Source of the DNA: Ideonella sp. WA131b
Lineage (GTDB): Bacteria > Pseudomonadota > Gammaproteobacteria > Burkholderiales > Burkholderiaceae_C
DNA: 64,000 nt
Direction of reading: 5' to 3'
NCBI GenBank assembly: GCA_023657425.1
Contig: JAGTJW010000001.1
Coordinates: 310,001 to 374,000 of the forward strand
The translations under genes were made by a program, and so were the position numbers. The notes under the pieces are model-generated. The model was not told the origin of the DNA. It did no database searches and saw only the letters and a list, made by a program, of their open reading frames with translations. Below are positions 62,510 to 64,000 of the stretch, piece after piece. Each line of letters opens with the position of its first letter. Position 1 is the stretch's first letter.

Positions 62510-64000
62510 TAAAAGCTCTCCTGCGCGGCCGGCTCGACCTTGGTGGCGATCTGCGCCTTGACGTCGAGGTCGGGCGCCACGTTCATGCCGCGCAGCGTCT
62601 GCGCCACGATCTGACTGAACACCGGCGCGGCAATCTCGCCCCCGTAGTACACGCCCTTGCCCGGCTCGTCGACCATGACCGCCACCACGATGCGCGGCTC
62701 GCTCACCGGCGCCAGCCCGACGAAGAACGAGCGGTACTTGCTGGTGCTGTAGGTCTTGCCCTCGAGCTTGCGTGCGGTGCCCGTCTTGCCGCCCACCGAG
62801 TAACCCAGCGCCTGCGCCTTGGGCGCGGTGCCGCCGGGGCCCGCGGCCAGACGCAACATCTCGCGCACGGCGCGCGCAGTCTCGGGGCTGATCACGCGCT
62901 GGCCGGCGACAGCCGGCGCAGCGCCTTGGGCATCCTGGCGCTGGCCGGCGACCGCCGGCGCAGCGCCCTCCTCGCGCTTGAGCATGCTCACCGGCAGCAG
63001 CTGCCCGTCGCTGGCGAACACCGTGTAGGCCCGCGCGATCTGGAACAGGCTGGCCGACAGGCCGTAGCCGTAGCTCATCGTGGCCTTCTCGATCTCGCGC
63101 CAGCCCTGGTAGGGGCGCAGCCGGCCCGTGACGGCACCCGGGAAGTCGATCTGCGGTCGCTGCCCCAGTCCGATGGCCGTGTACAGCGCGTGCATCTCGC
63201 GCGAGGGCATCGGCAGCGCCATCTTCACGGTGCCGACGTTGCTGCTCTTCTGGATGACCTCGGCCACGCTGAGCACGCCGTGCGGGCGGGCGTCGTTGAT
63301 GCGGCGGCCGCCGACGATGATGTGCCCCGGCGCGGTCTCGATGCGTGTCTCGGGCCGCCAGGGTCCACGCTCCAGCGCCAGCGCGGCGATGAAGGGCTTC
63401 ATCGTCGAGCCGGGCTCGAACACGTCGGTCAATGCGGCGTTGCGCAGCCTCTCGCGGCGCATGGTGGCGCGCTGCGCGGGGTCGTAGCTCGGGTAGTTGG
63501 CCAGTGCCAGCACCTCGCCGGTCTTGACGTCGAGGACCACCACGCTGCCCCGCTGCGCGCGGTGCTCGATCACCGCCTCCCGCAGCCGCTGCCAGGCGAA
63601 GAACTGGACCTTGCTGTCGATGGCGAGCTGCACGTCCTCGCCGTGTCGTGGATCGGCCTGTTCGCCGATGTCCTCGACCACACGGCCGAAGCGGTCGCGC
63701 ACCACCGTGCGCTGGCCGGCACGGCCCGACAGGCGACCGTCGAAGGCCAGCTCGACGCCATCGATGCCCGCGCCCTGCAGGCCCTGTCCGACGAGCTGGG
63801 TGAAGCCCACCACGTGCGCGGCCGACTCGCCCTCGGGCCAGCGGCGCTGGAAGTCCGGCACCTGGTGCAGGCCCTTGAGCTGCAGCGCCCGCAGGGCCTG
63901 CCACTGCTCGTCGGTGGCGTGGCGCTTGAGCAGCACCGTGCCGGTGGCGCCGTCGAGCCGGTCCTGGAGCTCGGCGTAGGGCATTTTCAGCGCCGCGGCC
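62509..64000 (-). CDS. ftsI: Peptidoglycan transpeptidase FtsI (PBP3), N-terminus outside the window
   Basis: The C-terminal roughly 497 residues of the septal class B penicillin-binding protein. The N-terminal dimerisation part has FQRRWPEGESAAHVVGF and GIDGVELAFDGRLSGRAG. Catalytic motifs are STMK in FEPGSTMKPF, SSN in IQKSSNVGTVKM and KTG in GGKTGTARK. Between SSN and KTG lies an in-frame duplication: two 30-bp copies, 42 bp apart, encode AAPAVAGQR twice. The 5' end lies beyond 64000. The murE start overlaps its stop. Confidence 0.96.
   Translation of the reverse strand, partial: AAALKMPYAELQDRLDGATGTVLLKRHATDEQWQALRALQLKGLHQVPDFQRRWPEGESAAHVVGFTQLVGQGLQGAGIDGVELAFDGRLSGRAGQRTVVRDRFGRVVEDIGEQADPRHGEDVQLAIDSKVQFFAWQRLREAVIEHRAQRGSVVVLDVKTGEVLALANYPSYDPAQRATMRRERLRNAALTDVFEPGSTMKPFIAALALERGPWRPETRIETAPGHIIVGGRRINDARPHGVLSVAEVIQKSSNVGTVKMALPMPSREMHALYTAIGLGQRPQIDFPGAVTGRLRPYQGWREIEKATMSYGYGLSASLFQIARAYTVFASDGQLLPVSMLKREEGAAPAVAGQRQDAQGAAPAVAGQRVISPETARAVREMLRLAAGPGGTAPKAQALGYSVGGKTGTARKLEGKTYSTSKYRSFFVGLAPVSEPRIVVAVMVDEPGKGVYYGGEIAAPVFSQIVAQTLRGMNVAPDLDVKAQIATKVEPAAQESF
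62896..62967 (-). repeat. In-frame 42-bp-period duplication inside ftsI
   Basis: Copies at 62896-62925 and 62938-62967 differ by one base. They encode GAAPAVAGQR twice, between the SSN and KTG motifs, where family members vary in length. It probably forms a surface loop. Confidence 0.85.

Noticed and set aside
61016-63904. Reading murE as a 962-codon protein fused to ftsI sequence
   Set aside because: The upstream part is ftsI in another frame. GTG 62509 with AGGAG gives the family N-terminus.

Overview
The window is high-GC DNA from a betaproteobacterium of the order Burkholderiales, most like the Rubrivivax / Sphaerotilaceae group. This rests on the gene content: a Bug-type (TctC) transporter protein, a dcw cluster in the Burkholderiales order, and Burkholderiales-type dispersed repeats. 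It also holds a BciA-type 8-vinyl reductase, a bacteriochlorophyll biosynthesis enzyme, and a high-potential iron-sulfur protein, which donates electrons to photosynthetic reaction centres in Rubrivivax. Phototrophy is an inference, because no reaction-centre gene is in view.

Region 1 (1-8.9 kb) is accessory metabolism. A tightly overlapping operon carries a TctC tail, a CaiB/BaiF CoA-transferase, a CitE-like lyase, an SGNH hydrolase and an NTF2-like protein with an apparent frameshift. After it come a DUF4386 membrane protein, an NAD(P)-binding protein divergent from a LysR regulator, and two overlapping genes of unknown function. Region 2 (8.9-15.5 kb) is scarred by mobile DNA. A complete 1,911-bp IS1634-type element has split a prolyl-oligopeptidase lipoprotein gene. 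Next to it are a decayed ParD/ParE module, two secreted proteins of unusual composition and an IS110 fragment. Region 3 (15.5-20.2 kb) is a macA-macB-tolC-like tripartite efflux operon, followed by a transposase remnant.

Region 4 (20.8-31.2 kb) holds two OmpR-type two-component systems, each divergent from its probable targets. The first, with a PepSY protein, faces a DUF1924 / dihaem cytochrome c / cytochrome b561 operon. The second, with DgkA, faces an EptA/MCR-like phosphoethanolamine transferase and a PAP2 phosphatase, as in PmrAB-type lipid A modification loci. The same paired hexamers, YTTCAG or GTTCAG on an 11-bp period, lie in both divergent intergenic regions and before the HiPIP gene, so one connected regulon is predicted. 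Region 5 (31.2-37.9 kb) has bciA, a D-2-hydroxyacid dehydrogenase, a reductase, katG, and a 32-codon ORF behind a near-ideal LexA box. It ends with two small unknown genes and a 277-bp inverted-repeat element.

Region 6 (37.9-47.7 kb, minus strand) is a type I restriction-modification operon: hsdM, a YhcG-like PDDEXK nuclease, hsdS, an AlbA_2/Schlafen-type gene and hsdR. The AlbA_2 gene lies between two 84-bp copies of the hsdR 5' end. Region 7 (47.8-64 kb, minus strand) is the dcw cluster, in transcription order ftsI, murE, murF, mraY, murD, ftsW, murG, murC, ddl, ftsQ, ftsA, ftsZ. Most junctions overlap. Two have been remodelled: a 13-unit repeat array separates ftsW from murG, and a 28-codon leader made from a copy of the murC start separates murG from murC.
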